Origin: Spirochaetota bacterium
Lineage (GTDB): Bacteria; Spirochaetota; Spirochaetia; Treponematales; UBA12059
Direction: 5' to 3'
Assembly: GCA_022709445.1 (NCBI GenBank)
Contig: JAKLIU010000001.1
Location: 1-36,010, forward strand
Length of the DNA stretch: 36,010 bases
Shown: piece by piece, positions 23,001 to 29,988 of the stretch
Position numbering within the stretch: the first letter of the stretch is position 1
Layout: the number at the start of each line of letters is the position of its first letter
Program-made: the position numbers and the translations under genes
Notes under the pieces: model-generated
Seen by the model: the letters and a program-made list of their open reading frames with translations, nothing else
What the model was told of the DNA's origin: nothing
Databases searched by the model: none

Positions 23001-24158
23001 TCATCGCAGGCCGTCGATGAATTCCTCCGCCGCCACCTCGTCCGGCGGGACGACGATCTCGCCGGAGACGATGCGCACTGAAATGTCACGCAGGGCGTCC
23101 GCGTAGGCCTCGGGCAATCCGCTGGCCACCCAGGAGATGCCTTCCTGCGCGATGCCGGCCTTCCGGTAGCCGCCCTCGGCGACCACGCCCAGGAAGGCGT
23201 CGCGCCCGATGCGGTAGACCATCCGGTCCACGTGCTTGACCATGGAGGCGGGAACGGAGGCCGCCAGGGCCTGCCTGGCCGGATCCGGGTCGGCCGCGTA
23301 GGCGGCCGCCAGGTCGACGTCCGCCCCGAGCACCGGGATGCCCAGCCTGGAGGCCGCCTCCACGACGCCCGCGCCGGCCGCCCCCGCCACGTTGAAGAAC
23401 ACCTTGATGCCGGCCTTCTGCGCGAGCGAGGTGGTGTAGTACGCGGCCTGGTTGGTGTTGGCGAAGGCCGCGGAGCCGCGCCCCAGGAAGGCCCAGGTGA
23501 GCCTGCCCCTCAGGCGGAGCTCCGGGTTGGTCCACGCCGCCCCCGCCATGAATCCGGCCAGGTAGCGGTGGGCGACCGGCATGTCCATGCCGCCTATGAA
23601 ACCCACCTTGGCCTCCCGGCCGGCGTCGAGCGAGATCAGCCCGGCCGCCGCGCCCATGAGGAAGGCTCCTTCGTGCTCGGAGAAGGAGACGCAGGTGATG
23701 TTGGACGCGGCCGTCAGGTCCGGCACGAAGCCGTCGATCAGGACGAAGCGTATGCCGGGGAATTCACGGGCCACGCTCATGAGGGAATCCGAGAAGAGGA
23801 AACCGACCGCGAAGACCAGGTTGCGGCCCTCCTGCGCCATGGCGCGCAGCACGGCCCGCCGGTCGCTGCCCTCCGGCGTCTCCGTCAGGCGTATGGTGAA
23901 CTCGTCGCCGAAGCGCTCGTCCGTCTCGCCCTCCACGCGTCCCTTCCATTCGGTCGCCAGGAGGAGCGCGCCCTCGCGGGCGGAGCGGTTGATGGACATG
24001 TCGGACACGCCGCCGGTCTCCATCACGATGCCGATGCGCAGCATGCGCTCCGGCCCGGCCTCCGGACCGTCCTCGCGGGAAGCGGGTCCGCACGAGGCGC
24101 CGAGGACCGCCAGCGCCGCCAGGGACGCGAGAGCCAGGACGCCGCCGATTCGTTTCAT
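23001..24158 (-). CDS. divergent BMP-like lipoprotein
   Basis: 385 residues; lipoprotein signal ending LGASC (C23). The fold pattern is that of the BMP family: RIGIVMETGGVSDMSINRSA (41-60), VFAVGFLFSDSLMSVAREFP, FVLIDGFVPDLTAASNITCV, SEHEGAFLMGAAAGLISLDA and GFIGGMDMPVAHRYLAGFMA. The hallmark DKSFNQ is replaced by DMSINR (53-58), so the aromatic residue that stacks on the nucleoside base in PnrA is Ile, and the ligand may differ. The ATG overlaps the deoC-like stop (ATGA, 24158-24155), with GGAGG 7 nt upstream. No transporter genes of its own are present, so it may feed the same permeases with another ligand or act as a sensor. Confidence 0.88.
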   Translation of the reverse strand: MKRIGGVLALASLAALAVLGASCGPASREDGPEAGPERMLRIGIVMETGGVSDMSINRSAREGALLLATEWKGRVEGETDERFGDEFTIRLTETPEGSDRRAVLRAMAQEGRNLVFAVGFLFSDSLMSVAREFPGIRFVLIDGFVPDLTAASNITCVSFSEHEGAFLMGAAAGLISLDAGREAKVGFIGGMDMPVAHRYLAGFMAGAAWTNPELRLRGRLTWAFLGRGSAAFANTNQAAYYTTSLAQKAGIKVFFNVAGAAGAGVVEAASRLGIPVLGADVDLAAAYAADPDPARQALAASVPASMVKHVDRMVYRIGRDAFLGVVAEGGYRKAGIAQEGISWVASGLPEAYADALRDISVRIVSGEIVVPPDEVAAEEFIDGLR

Positions 24159-24865
24159 TCGCCGCCTCCGGCCTTCCCGGCCAGTTCCGCCACGATGGCG
24201 ACGCCCCCGGAGGCCCCGAGCCGGTCCGCGCCGGCCTCGAGCATCCGCAGGGCGTCATGCGGGGACCTGATGCCCCCCGAAGCCTTGACCTTGAGCCGGT
24301 CGCCGACGGTCGCGCGGATGAGGCGCACGTCCTCCGCGCTGGCGCCGCCGGTGCCGAAGCCGGTGCTGGTCATCACGAACCCCGCGCCCGCCCGCTCGGC
24401 CGCCTCGCAGGCCTTCACCTTCTCGCCGTCGGTCAGGTAGCAGGCCTCGATGATCGCCTTGACGACGGCCGTGCCCGCGGCCTCGACCACCGCGCGGATG
24501 TCCGCCTCCACCTCGTCCCAGCGGCCAGACTTGGCCGCGCCGACGTTGATCACCATGTCCAGTTCCCGCGCGCCCTGGGCCACCGCCAGCCGGGCCTCTT
24601 CGGCCTTGACCGGGCTGGCGTTGGCGCCGAGCGGGAAGCCGACGACGGCGCAGACCGTGACGCCGGTACCGGCCAGCTCCGCCGCGCACAGGGGCACCCA
24701 GTGGGGGTTCACGCAGACGGCCGCGAACCCGTTGGAGAGGGCTTCCGCGCAGCAGTCGCGGACCTGCCGCTCGGTGGCCGTCGCCTTCAGCACGCTGTGG
24801 TCGATGGCGGCTGCGACGCCCGCCTTGGTCCGGTCCTTGGGCATGTCGTGCTCCCTGACGGTCAT
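24155..24865 (-). CDS. deoC: deoxyribose-phosphate aldolase homologue lacking the Schiff-base lysine
   Basis: 236 residues, the usual DeoC length, TIM barrel. Family segments: IDHSVLKATATERQV (21-35), NGFAAVCVNPHWV (45-57), VVGFPLGANASPVK (74-87), ELDMVINVGA (101-110, D103), VVKAIIEACYLTD (134-146) and LKVKASGGIRS (191-201, K194). The stretch that should read KTSTG reads MTSTG: residue 165, codon at 24373-24371 (ATG), is Met where the Schiff-base Lys is normally found. If the read is right, aldolase activity on 2-deoxyribose 5-phosphate should be lost or strongly altered. The start ATG overlaps the stop of the HD-domain gene (ATGA) and its stop overlaps the BMP-like gene. The context of nucleoside uptake fits deoxynucleoside catabolism. 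Confidence 0.88.
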   Translation of the reverse strand: MTVREHDMPKDRTKAGVAAAIDHSVLKATATERQVRDCCAEALSNGFAAVCVNPHWVPLCAAELAGTGVTVCAVVGFPLGANASPVKAEEARLAVAQGARELDMVINVGAAKSGRWDEVEADIRAVVEAAGTAVVKAIIEACYLTDGEKVKACEAAERAGAGFVMTSTGFGTGGASAEDVRLIRATVGDRLKVKASGGIRSPHDALRMLEAGADRLGASGGVAIVAELAGKAGGGE

Positions 24866-25482
24866 ATTTCGAAGCGGCGGGAAAGGTACTCCCGCCTCGT
24901 GCCGACGAGCTCCTCGAGCTCGGCGAGCATGGCCGGGTTGGCCCTGCCGGCGATCGGGTAGACGAAACGCTCGGTCTCGTCGGAGTAGCGCTTGATGAAC
25001 TCGATGTCCGTGGTGTAGCCCAGCGAGATCATGTTGCTGATGCGGTCGGCGGCCTTGAGGACCAGGGCGTTGGCGGAGCCGAACTCCAGGATGCGCGTCA
25101 GGAACTCCGGCTTGGTCTCCACCGGCCGCCGGGTCACCTCGAGGACCAGCTTGTAGACCTCGGCGCTCTCCTCGTCGATCCCCAGGATGCGGTCCCGGTC
25201 CAGGTCGGGAACGTCCTCCACCAGGTCGTGGATGACCGAGGCCTTGAGCAGCACCCCGTCGATGTACCCGTAGTCCATGAGTATGCCCATGGTGTCGATC
25301 TGGTGGCGGAACATGTTCCCGCCCGAGCGCCTGCGCTTGCCGATCAGCACGGTAGCCAGCTGGATGTACGGCGCCAGGTGCATCTCCTTGAGCCGGATCA
25401 TGCCGACCCGGTCCATCGGCTCGTCGCGGGGGGCGGGCGGCTGGACGGTCGGCTGCTTGAGCGGGCGCCCGGTCCTTGGCAT
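24862..25482 (-). CDS. small RelA/SpoT-type HD hydrolase (probable small alarmone hydrolase)
   Basis: 206 residues from the ATG at 25482; GGAGGGG upstream overlaps the valS stop. After a Pro-rich start comes an HD domain of RelA/SpoT type: MFRHQIDTMGILMDYGYIDG (57-76, H60), ASVIHDLVEDVPDL (81-94, H85 D86 and E89 D90) and LKAADRISNMISLG (142-155, D146, N150). These match the (p)ppGpp hydrolase signature HDxVED and ADRxxNM. No synthetase, TGS or ACT domain follows, so it is stand-alone, like Mesh1-type hydrolases. It may degrade (p)ppGpp or a related nucleotide; the substrate is inferred. It sits between valS and a deoC homologue in one operon, with an 8-nt gap to valS and ATGA overlap to deoC. 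Confidence 0.85.
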   Translation of the reverse strand: MPRTGRPLKQPTVQPPAPRDEPMDRVGMIRLKEMHLAPYIQLATVLIGKRRRSGGNMFRHQIDTMGILMDYGYIDGVLLKASVIHDLVEDVPDLDRDRILGIDEESAEVYKLVLEVTRRPVETKPEFLTRILEFGSANALVLKAADRISNMISLGYTTDIEFIKRYSDETERFVYPIAGRANPAMLAELEELVGTRREYLSRRFEI

Positions 25483-25490
25483 CGCCCCTC

Positions 25491-28124
25491 CTACGCCAGA
25501 TCCCCGAGGTAGCGCTCGAGCTTCCCTGCCCTGGCCCTGGCGGCCTCGAGCTTCTCGCGCTCCTTGGCGATCACGTCGGCGGGCGCGCTGGCGGTGAAGC
25601 CCTCGTTCCCGAGCTTGGCCTCCACGCGGGCGGCGAACTGGCGTTCCTTTTCCGCGTCCTTGCGGAAGCGGGCGGCCAGCTGGGCGACGTCCACGGCCTC
25701 CCGGGCGAAGGCGTAGCACTCGAAACCCCGCCCGGCCAGGGAGAGGGCGCCGGCCGGCTTGGCCGTCACCGTCTCCACGGATTCCGCGTTGGCCAGCAGC
25801 ATGGCCAGCGCCGCGTTCCGCGACAGGAAGTCCATGCCGTCCCAGCCCTCGTCGCCCCGCACGGCGATGCGCAGTTTCTTCTCCGCGGGGATGCCGAACT
25901 CCGCCCTGAGCGCCCGCACCAGGGTCACCAGCTCCTTGAGGGCGCCGAAGCGCGCGTCCAGGGCCGGGTCGCGGCGCGACGCCTCGTCGGCCGGGTAGGC
26001 CTTGACGATGAGCCTGCCCCTGGCGCCGGGCAGCTTGCCGTAGATCTCTTCCGTGACGAAGGGCAGGAAGGGGTGCAGGAGCCGGAGCGACTCCTCGAGC
26101 GTGGCGACCAGGACGGTCACCGCCCGGTCCTTCTCGGCGGGGTCCTCCGAGCGCGTGGAGAGCTTGGTGGCCTCCAGGTACCAGTCGCAGAAGTCGTTCC
26201 AGAAGTACTCGTACACCGCCGAGGCCGCGTCGTTGAAGCGGTAGGACGACAGGGCTTCCTTCACCGCAGCGGCGGCCGCGTTGAGCCGGTGGCGGATCCA
26301 CCGGTCCGCGTCGACCAGGGACGGATCCTCGACCAGCTCGCGGCCTTCCAGGTTCATGAGGATGAAGCGGCTGGCGTTCCACACCTTGTTGGCGAACTTG
26401 GAGCCGAGCTTGAAGCTCTCCTTGTCCACCAGCACGTCCTGTCCCTGGCTGGTCAGGAAGGCCAGGGTGAACTTGAGGGCGTCGGCGCCGAACTCGTCCA
26501 CGATCTCCAGCGGGTCGATGCCGTTCCCCAGGCTCTTGGACATCTTGCGGCCTTGCTTGTCCCGGACCAGGGTGGTGATGTACACGTCGCGGAACGGGGC
26601 CTGGCCGGTGAACTCCATGCCCGCCATGATCATGCGGGCCACCCAGAAAAAGATGATGTCGTAACCGGTCACCAGCGCGGTGGTCGGGTAGAACTTGCGC
26701 AGGTCGGCGGTGTCGGCCGGCCAGCCCATCACGCTGAAGGGCCACAGCCAGGAACTGAACCAGGTGTCCAGCACGTCCTCGTCCTGCCGCAGTTCCGTGG
26801 ACTGGCACTTGGGGCAGATCGAGGGCTCCTCTCGCGCGGCCATCACCCAGCCGCAGTGGTCGCAGTACCAGACCGGGATCCTGTGCCCCCACCAGAGCTG
26901 GCGGCTGATGCACCAGTCGCGGATGCCGGTCAGCCAGTGCTCGTACGTGTTCTCCCAGCGCTGGGGATAGAACTTCACCTCGCCGTCGCGCCAGGCCTTG
27001 AGGGCCTTGTCGGCCAGGGGCTTCATCTTCACGAACCACTGCTCGGAGAGGTAGGGCTCCACCGCGGTGTGGCAGCGGTAGCAGTGGCCGACCGCGTGGG
27101 TGACGGGCTTTTCCTCGATGAACAGGCCGAGCGACTTGAGATCCTCGACCACCAGCGTGCGGGCGTCCCTGGCTTTCAGGTTGCGGTACTTGGCGGGCAC
27201 GGCGTCGTTGAGGGTGCCGTCCGGATTGAGTATGTTGATGCGCTCCAGGCCGTGGCGGTTGCCCACCTCGAAGTCGTTGGGGTCGTGGGCCGGGGTGATC
27301 TTCACGAGGCCGGTGCCGAACTCGCGGTCCACGTAAGCGTCCGCGATGAGGGGGATCTCGCGGTCCGCGAGCGGGAGGAGCAGTTTTTTGCCGACGAGCG
27401 CCTGGTACCGGGGGTCGTCGGGATGGCAGGCCACCGCGGTATCGCCGAGCAGGGTCTCCGGGCGGGTGGTGGCTATCTCGACGGAGCCGGAGCCGTCGGC
27501 GAAGCGGTACCGTATGTGGTACATGGCGCCCGCCTCGTCCTCGTGCTCCACTTCGTCGTCCGCCAGGGCGGTGCCGCAGGAGGGGCACCAGTTCACGAGA
27601 TACTTTCCTCTATAGATGAGGCCGCGTTCGTACAGGGTGACGAAGACCTCGCGCACCGCGTTGGACAGCCCGGCGTCCATGGTGAAGCGCTCGCGGCTCC
27701 AGTCGCAGGACGCGCCGATCTTCTCCAGCTGGCGGGTGATGACGGCGTGGTGCTCGTCCTTGACCTTCCAGGTCTCTTCCAGGAACTTCTCCCGCCCCAG
27801 GTCCCGGCGCTTGATGCCCTTCTCGCGCAGCTTCTTCTCCACCACGTGCTGGGTGGCGATGCCGGCGTGGTCCGTGCCGGGCACCCAGAGCGTGGGCCTG
27901 CCGGTCATGCGGTGGTAGCGGACCAGGATGTCCTGCAGCGAGTTGTTGAGGCCGTGGCCCACGTGCAGGACCCCGGTAACGTTGGGAGGGGGTATGACGA
28001 CGACGAAGGGCTTCTTCCCGTTGGGCGCGACGGGGGCGAAATGCCCCTCCGCCTTCCAGGCCGCGTACACGCGGTCCTCGAATTCCTTGGGATCGTAGGC
28101 CTTTGCGAGCTCTATGGCATTCAT
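25491..28124 (-). CDS. valS: valyl-tRNA synthetase
   Basis: 877 residues from the ATG at 28124, with GGAGGG 6 nt upstream. Class I signatures are PPPNVTGVLHVGHGLN (HIGH motif as HVGH) and KMSKSLGNGIDP. The editing domain, between them, contains TTRPETLLGDTAVACHPDD. CysXXCys pairs occur in NWCPSCG and YCDHCG with CPKC. The C-terminal arm is a short coiled coil ending AAELARFR-like heptads and KLERYLGDLA, as in bacterial ValRS. It charges tRNA-Val. It begins a long same-strand run including an alarmone hydrolase and nucleoside genes. The promoter is close to consensus. Long open frames on the opposite strand here are composition artefacts. Confidence 0.97.
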   Translation of the reverse strand: MNAIELAKAYDPKEFEDRVYAAWKAEGHFAPVAPNGKKPFVVVIPPPNVTGVLHVGHGLNNSLQDILVRYHRMTGRPTLWVPGTDHAGIATQHVVEKKLREKGIKRRDLGREKFLEETWKVKDEHHAVITRQLEKIGASCDWSRERFTMDAGLSNAVREVFVTLYERGLIYRGKYLVNWCPSCGTALADDEVEHEDEAGAMYHIRYRFADGSGSVEIATTRPETLLGDTAVACHPDDPRYQALVGKKLLLPLADREIPLIADAYVDREFGTGLVKITPAHDPNDFEVGNRHGLERINILNPDGTLNDAVPAKYRNLKARDARTLVVEDLKSLGLFIEEKPVTHAVGHCYRCHTAVEPYLSEQWFVKMKPLADKALKAWRDGEVKFYPQRWENTYEHWLTGIRDWCISRQLWWGHRIPVWYCDHCGWVMAAREEPSICPKCQSTELRQDEDVLDTWFSSWLWPFSVMGWPADTADLRKFYPTTALVTGYDIIFFWVARMIMAGMEFTGQAPFRDVYITTLVRDKQGRKMSKSLGNGIDPLEIVDEFGADALKFTLAFLTSQGQDVLVDKESFKLGSKFANKVWNASRFILMNLEGRELVEDPSLVDADRWIRHRLNAAAAAVKEALSSYRFNDAASAVYEYFWNDFCDWYLEATKLSTRSEDPAEKDRAVTVLVATLEESLRLLHPFLPFVTEEIYGKLPGARGRLIVKAYPADEASRRDPALDARFGALKELVTLVRALRAEFGIPAEKKLRIAVRGDEGWDGMDFLSRNAALAMLLANAESVETVTAKPAGALSLAGRGFECYAFAREAVDVAQLAARFRKDAEKERQFAARVEAKLGNEGFTASAPADVIAKEREKLEAARARAGKLERYLGDLA

Positions 28125-28150
28125 GTGAAACCCTCCGGTGCGCAACGACC

Positions 28151-28179
28151 ACTGTAGCAAAAAGCCCGTGCAGTTGCAA
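28151..28179 (-). promoter_or_regulatory. promoter of valS
   Basis: On the minus strand TTGCAA (28179-28174), 17-nt spacer, TACAGT (28156-28151). The start point near 28144 leaves about 20 nt of leader, containing GGAGGG. It overlaps, in the opposite direction, the region upstream of the diguanylate cyclase promoter. Confidence 0.65.
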
Positions 28180-28191
28180 CGCGCACCGGGC

Positions 28192-28220
28192 TTGCGCCCG
28201 CGGGGCCGCGGGCCTATGCT
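28192..28220 (+). promoter_or_regulatory. promoter of the c-heme diguanylate cyclase gene
   Basis: TTGCGC (28192-28197), 17-nt spacer, TATGCT (28215-28220). Transcription near 28227 gives a leader of about 13 nt with GGGGGA before the ATG at 28240. Confidence 0.6.
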
Positions 28221-28239
28221 TTGCGCGGGGGATCGGACC

Positions 28240-29529
28240 ATGGACAAGCACACGCACAGGCGCGGCACGGAGCGGCGCGCGTTCGGCATTTTCATCGCTT
28301 CGCTGGCGGCCACCATGGTGGTCCTGTTCGCCGGTTTCTTCATCGGCACCGCCGTGAGGAACGCCAGGCAGCTGGACGACACCATCCTGGCCAGCGGCAG
28401 GGCCCTCTTCCAGGAACTGGTCCTGGCCCGGCGCTGGGCCGCCGGCTACGGGGGCGTGTACGTCAGGAAGGGCCCCGGCGTGGAGTCCAACCCATGGCTC
28501 GTCGACCCGGACCTGCAGGCGGCCGACGGCTCCTGGCTGACCCTGCGCAACCCATCGCTCATGACCAGGGAGATCTCCGAGCTGGCGACCGCGGCTTCCG
28601 GCTTCAGCTTCCGCATCACCAGCCTGCGCCCGATCAACCCGGGCAACGCCCCGGACGCCTTCGAGCGGGAAGCCCTGGCGCGGTTCGAATCCGGCGCGAC
28701 CGAGCACTGGGCAACCGTGGACTCGCCTGCCGGACTGGAGTTCCGCTACATGGGCGCCCTGCCCGTGGAGGAGTCCTGCCTCGCGTGCCACGCGGTGCAG
28801 GGCTACCGGGTCGGCGACGTGCGCGGCGGCATCTCGGTGACCATCCCGGCGGAGAACGTCCATCGCGAACGGGCCAGGACGGAGCTGATCATGGCCCTGG
28901 CCTCCGCGGTCATCCTGGCGGCCACGCTGGCCCTGGTGTACGCCTTCGTGGCCAGCCTGCGCCGCAAGCTGGAAAAGGCCAGGGCCGAGCTGGAGCTGGC
29001 GGCAGTCACCGACCCGCTCACCGGCATGTACAACCGCCGTTACGGCATGGATCGCTTCCAGCGGGAAGTGGAGAAGGCCGCCCGCCTGGGGACGCCGCTC
29101 TCCTGCGCCATCCTGGACACCGACGACTTCAAGAAGCTGAACGACACCCTGGGCCACCTGACGGGCGACGCCGCGCTCAAGACCGTGGCCTCCTGCCTGC
29201 AGGCCGGGCTGCGCTCCTACGACATGGCGATGCGCTACGGCGGCGAGGAGTTCGTGCTGGTGCTGCCCGGCGTGCGCGCGGAGGAAGCGCTGTCCGTCTG
29301 CGAACGGATGCGCCAGCGGATCGAGGAGCGCGGGCGCGAGTCCCTGCCGGAAGGCGCGGCGCTGAGCGTCAGCGTGGGCATCACCGCGTACTACCCGCCT
29401 TCCGACGCGGCGGCGGCGGTCTCGGACAAGCCGGATCCGGCCGCGATCATGGACGAGCTCCTGAAAAAGGCGGACTCTGCCATGTACCGGGCCAAGACGG
29501 AGGGAAAGAACCGCTGCATCCTGGGCTGA
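28240..29529 (+). CDS. membrane diguanylate cyclase with c-type-heme DUF3365-like sensor domain
   Basis: 429 residues from the ATG at 28240 (GGGGGA upstream; the promoter ends at 28220). One helix (13-37), a periplasmic domain (38-213), a second helix (214-238), a linker, and a GGDEF domain (about 255-429). The periplasmic domain contains a CxxCH heme-attachment motif (CLACH, 180-184) followed by VQGYRVGDVRGGISVTIP, the ending of DUF3365 / Tll0287-like sensors, plus YMGALPVEESC before it. The cyclase has TDPLTGMYNRR, active-site GGEEF (334-338) and a RxxD inhibitory site (R325-D328) at the correct 5-residue spacing, so it should be active and product-inhibited. It probably couples periplasmic redox state, NO or O2 to cyclic di-GMP synthesis. 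The ligand is inference. Confidence 0.92.
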   Translation: MDKHTHRRGTERRAFGIFIASLAATMVVLFAGFFIGTAVRNARQLDDTILASGRALFQELVLARRWAAGYGGVYVRKGPGVESNPWLVDPDLQAADGSWLTLRNPSLMTREISELATAASGFSFRITSLRPINPGNAPDAFEREALARFESGATEHWATVDSPAGLEFRYMGALPVEESCLACHAVQGYRVGDVRGGISVTIPAENVHRERARTELIMALASAVILAATLALVYAFVASLRRKLEKARAELELAAVTDPLTGMYNRRYGMDRFQREVEKAARLGTPLSCAILDTDDFKKLNDTLGHLTGDAALKTVASCLQAGLRSYDMAMRYGGEEFVLVLPGVRAEEALSVCERMRQRIEERGRESLPEGAALSVSVGITAYYPPSDAAAAVSDKPDPAAIMDELLKKADSAMYRAKTEGKNRCILG

Positions 29530-29540
29530 GCGCCGCCGGT

Positions 29541-29569
29541 TTGCCAGCGCCGCGCTTCCGGGATATACT
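29541..29569 (+). promoter_or_regulatory. strong promoter of the 36-residue K/E-rich protein gene
   Basis: TTGCCA (29541-29546), 17-nt spacer, TATACT (29564-29569). The start point near 29576 gives a leader of about 66 nt. Confidence 0.75.
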
Positions 29570-29585
29570 TGAGTCGGGACTCGCC

Positions 29586-29619
29586 GGACCGGGAATGCGG
29601 ACCGGAAATGCGGATCGGG
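29586..29619 (+). repeat. 13-nt tandem repeat in the leader of the small-protein gene
   Basis: GGACCGGGAATGC (29586-29598) is followed directly by GGACCGGAAATGC (29599-29611) and a partial third copy GGATCGGG (29612-29619). One mismatch separates the first two copies. Confidence 0.6.
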
Positions 29620-29641
29620 CCCCTTTAGAAGGAGGATTTTC

Positions 29642-29752
29642 ATGGCGGAAAAGAACAAGCAGCCGAAAGAACCCAAGAAGAAGGCCCAGAAGACCCTTTT
29701 GGAGAAGCGCAAGGAAAAGCGCGAGAAGGCCGCCAACAAGCACGAAGAATAG
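29642..29752 (+). CDS. 36-residue lysine/glutamate-rich small protein
   Basis: The short frame reads MAEKNKQPKEPKKKAQK and continues to ANKHEE with a TAG stop at 29750-29752. It has AAGGAGG 6 nt before the ATG, a near-consensus promoter about 70 nt upstream and a strong terminator downstream, which argues for a real translated gene despite its size. Nearly two thirds of the residues are charged (Lys, Arg, Glu), arranged as one continuous helix with no hydrophobic core (LLEKRKEKREKAANK). No signal peptide or membrane segment is seen. Function unknown; a nucleic-acid or ribosome-associated role is only a guess from composition. The gene is a monocistronic unit following the diguanylate cyclase. 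Confidence 0.75.
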   Translation: MAEKNKQPKEPKKKAQKTLLEKRKEKREKAANKHEE

Positions 29753-29760
29753 ACGAAAAT

Positions 29761-29796
29761 CGTCCGGCTTGCCGGACTCGTCCGGCAAGCCGGACG
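29761..29796. repeat. 16-bp perfect hairpin after the small-protein gene
   Basis: Arms at 29761-29776 (begins CGTCCGGCTTG) and 29781-29796 (ends CAAGCCGGACG) are perfectly complementary, with loop CTCG. There is no T-tract on the plus side; the minus side has only ATTTTC. It precedes the true terminator by 11 nt and may protect the 3' end of the mRNA. Confidence 0.7.
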
Positions 29797-29807
29797 GTGG
29801 AAATGGG

Positions 29808-29836
29808 ACGCCCCGGCCGCAGGCCGGGGCGTTTTT
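29808..29836 (+). terminator. Rho-independent terminator of the small-protein gene
   Basis: Arms ACGCCCCGGCC (29808-29818) and GGCCGGGGCGT (29822-29832) with a 3-nt loop, running into TTTTT (29832-29836). Confidence 0.9.
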
Positions 29837-29951
29837 CGCGCGAGCGGGCGAGCGGAAACCGCGCCGCGCGCCGACGTGCAGCGTGGCGCCGGTCCGCAGG
29901 AACGGCGCGGGAACCCGCATGGGCGCGCGGGGCGTTGCAGCGGAGCACGCG

Positions 29952-29976
29952 GTCAGCCGCCGCCCGGGCGGCTGAC
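29952..29976. repeat. 10-bp hairpin downstream of the Cys/His membrane protein gene
   Basis: Arms GTCAGCCGCC (29952-29961) and GGCGGCTGAC (29967-29976), loop GCCCG, 12 nt after the stop of the minus-strand gene. No T-tract follows on either side, so it is not a classical terminator. The rest of 29837-29988 shows no gene. Confidence 0.5.
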
Positions 29977-29988
29977 GCGCCCGGCGAC

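Noticed and set aside
24880..27588. Long fusion of an arginine-rich frame with the HD hydrolase, suggesting a very large protein.
   Set aside because: The upstream part is the wrong frame of valS; a GGAGGGG site and ATG at 25482 define the true start of a 206-residue protein.
25476..28157. Very long open frame on the plus strand opposite valS.
   Set aside because: Its product is low-complexity and His/Val/Gly/Leu-rich, resembles no family, and lies entirely opposite an unmistakable valS. High GC content keeps antisense frames open.
28164..28193. Hairpin followed by TTTTT on the minus strand just upstream of valS, resembling a T-box or attenuator.
   Set aside because: A TTGCAA-17-TACAGT promoter for valS overlaps this hairpin, so it would not be in the valS transcript. 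No T-box specifier or antiterminator sequence is visible.
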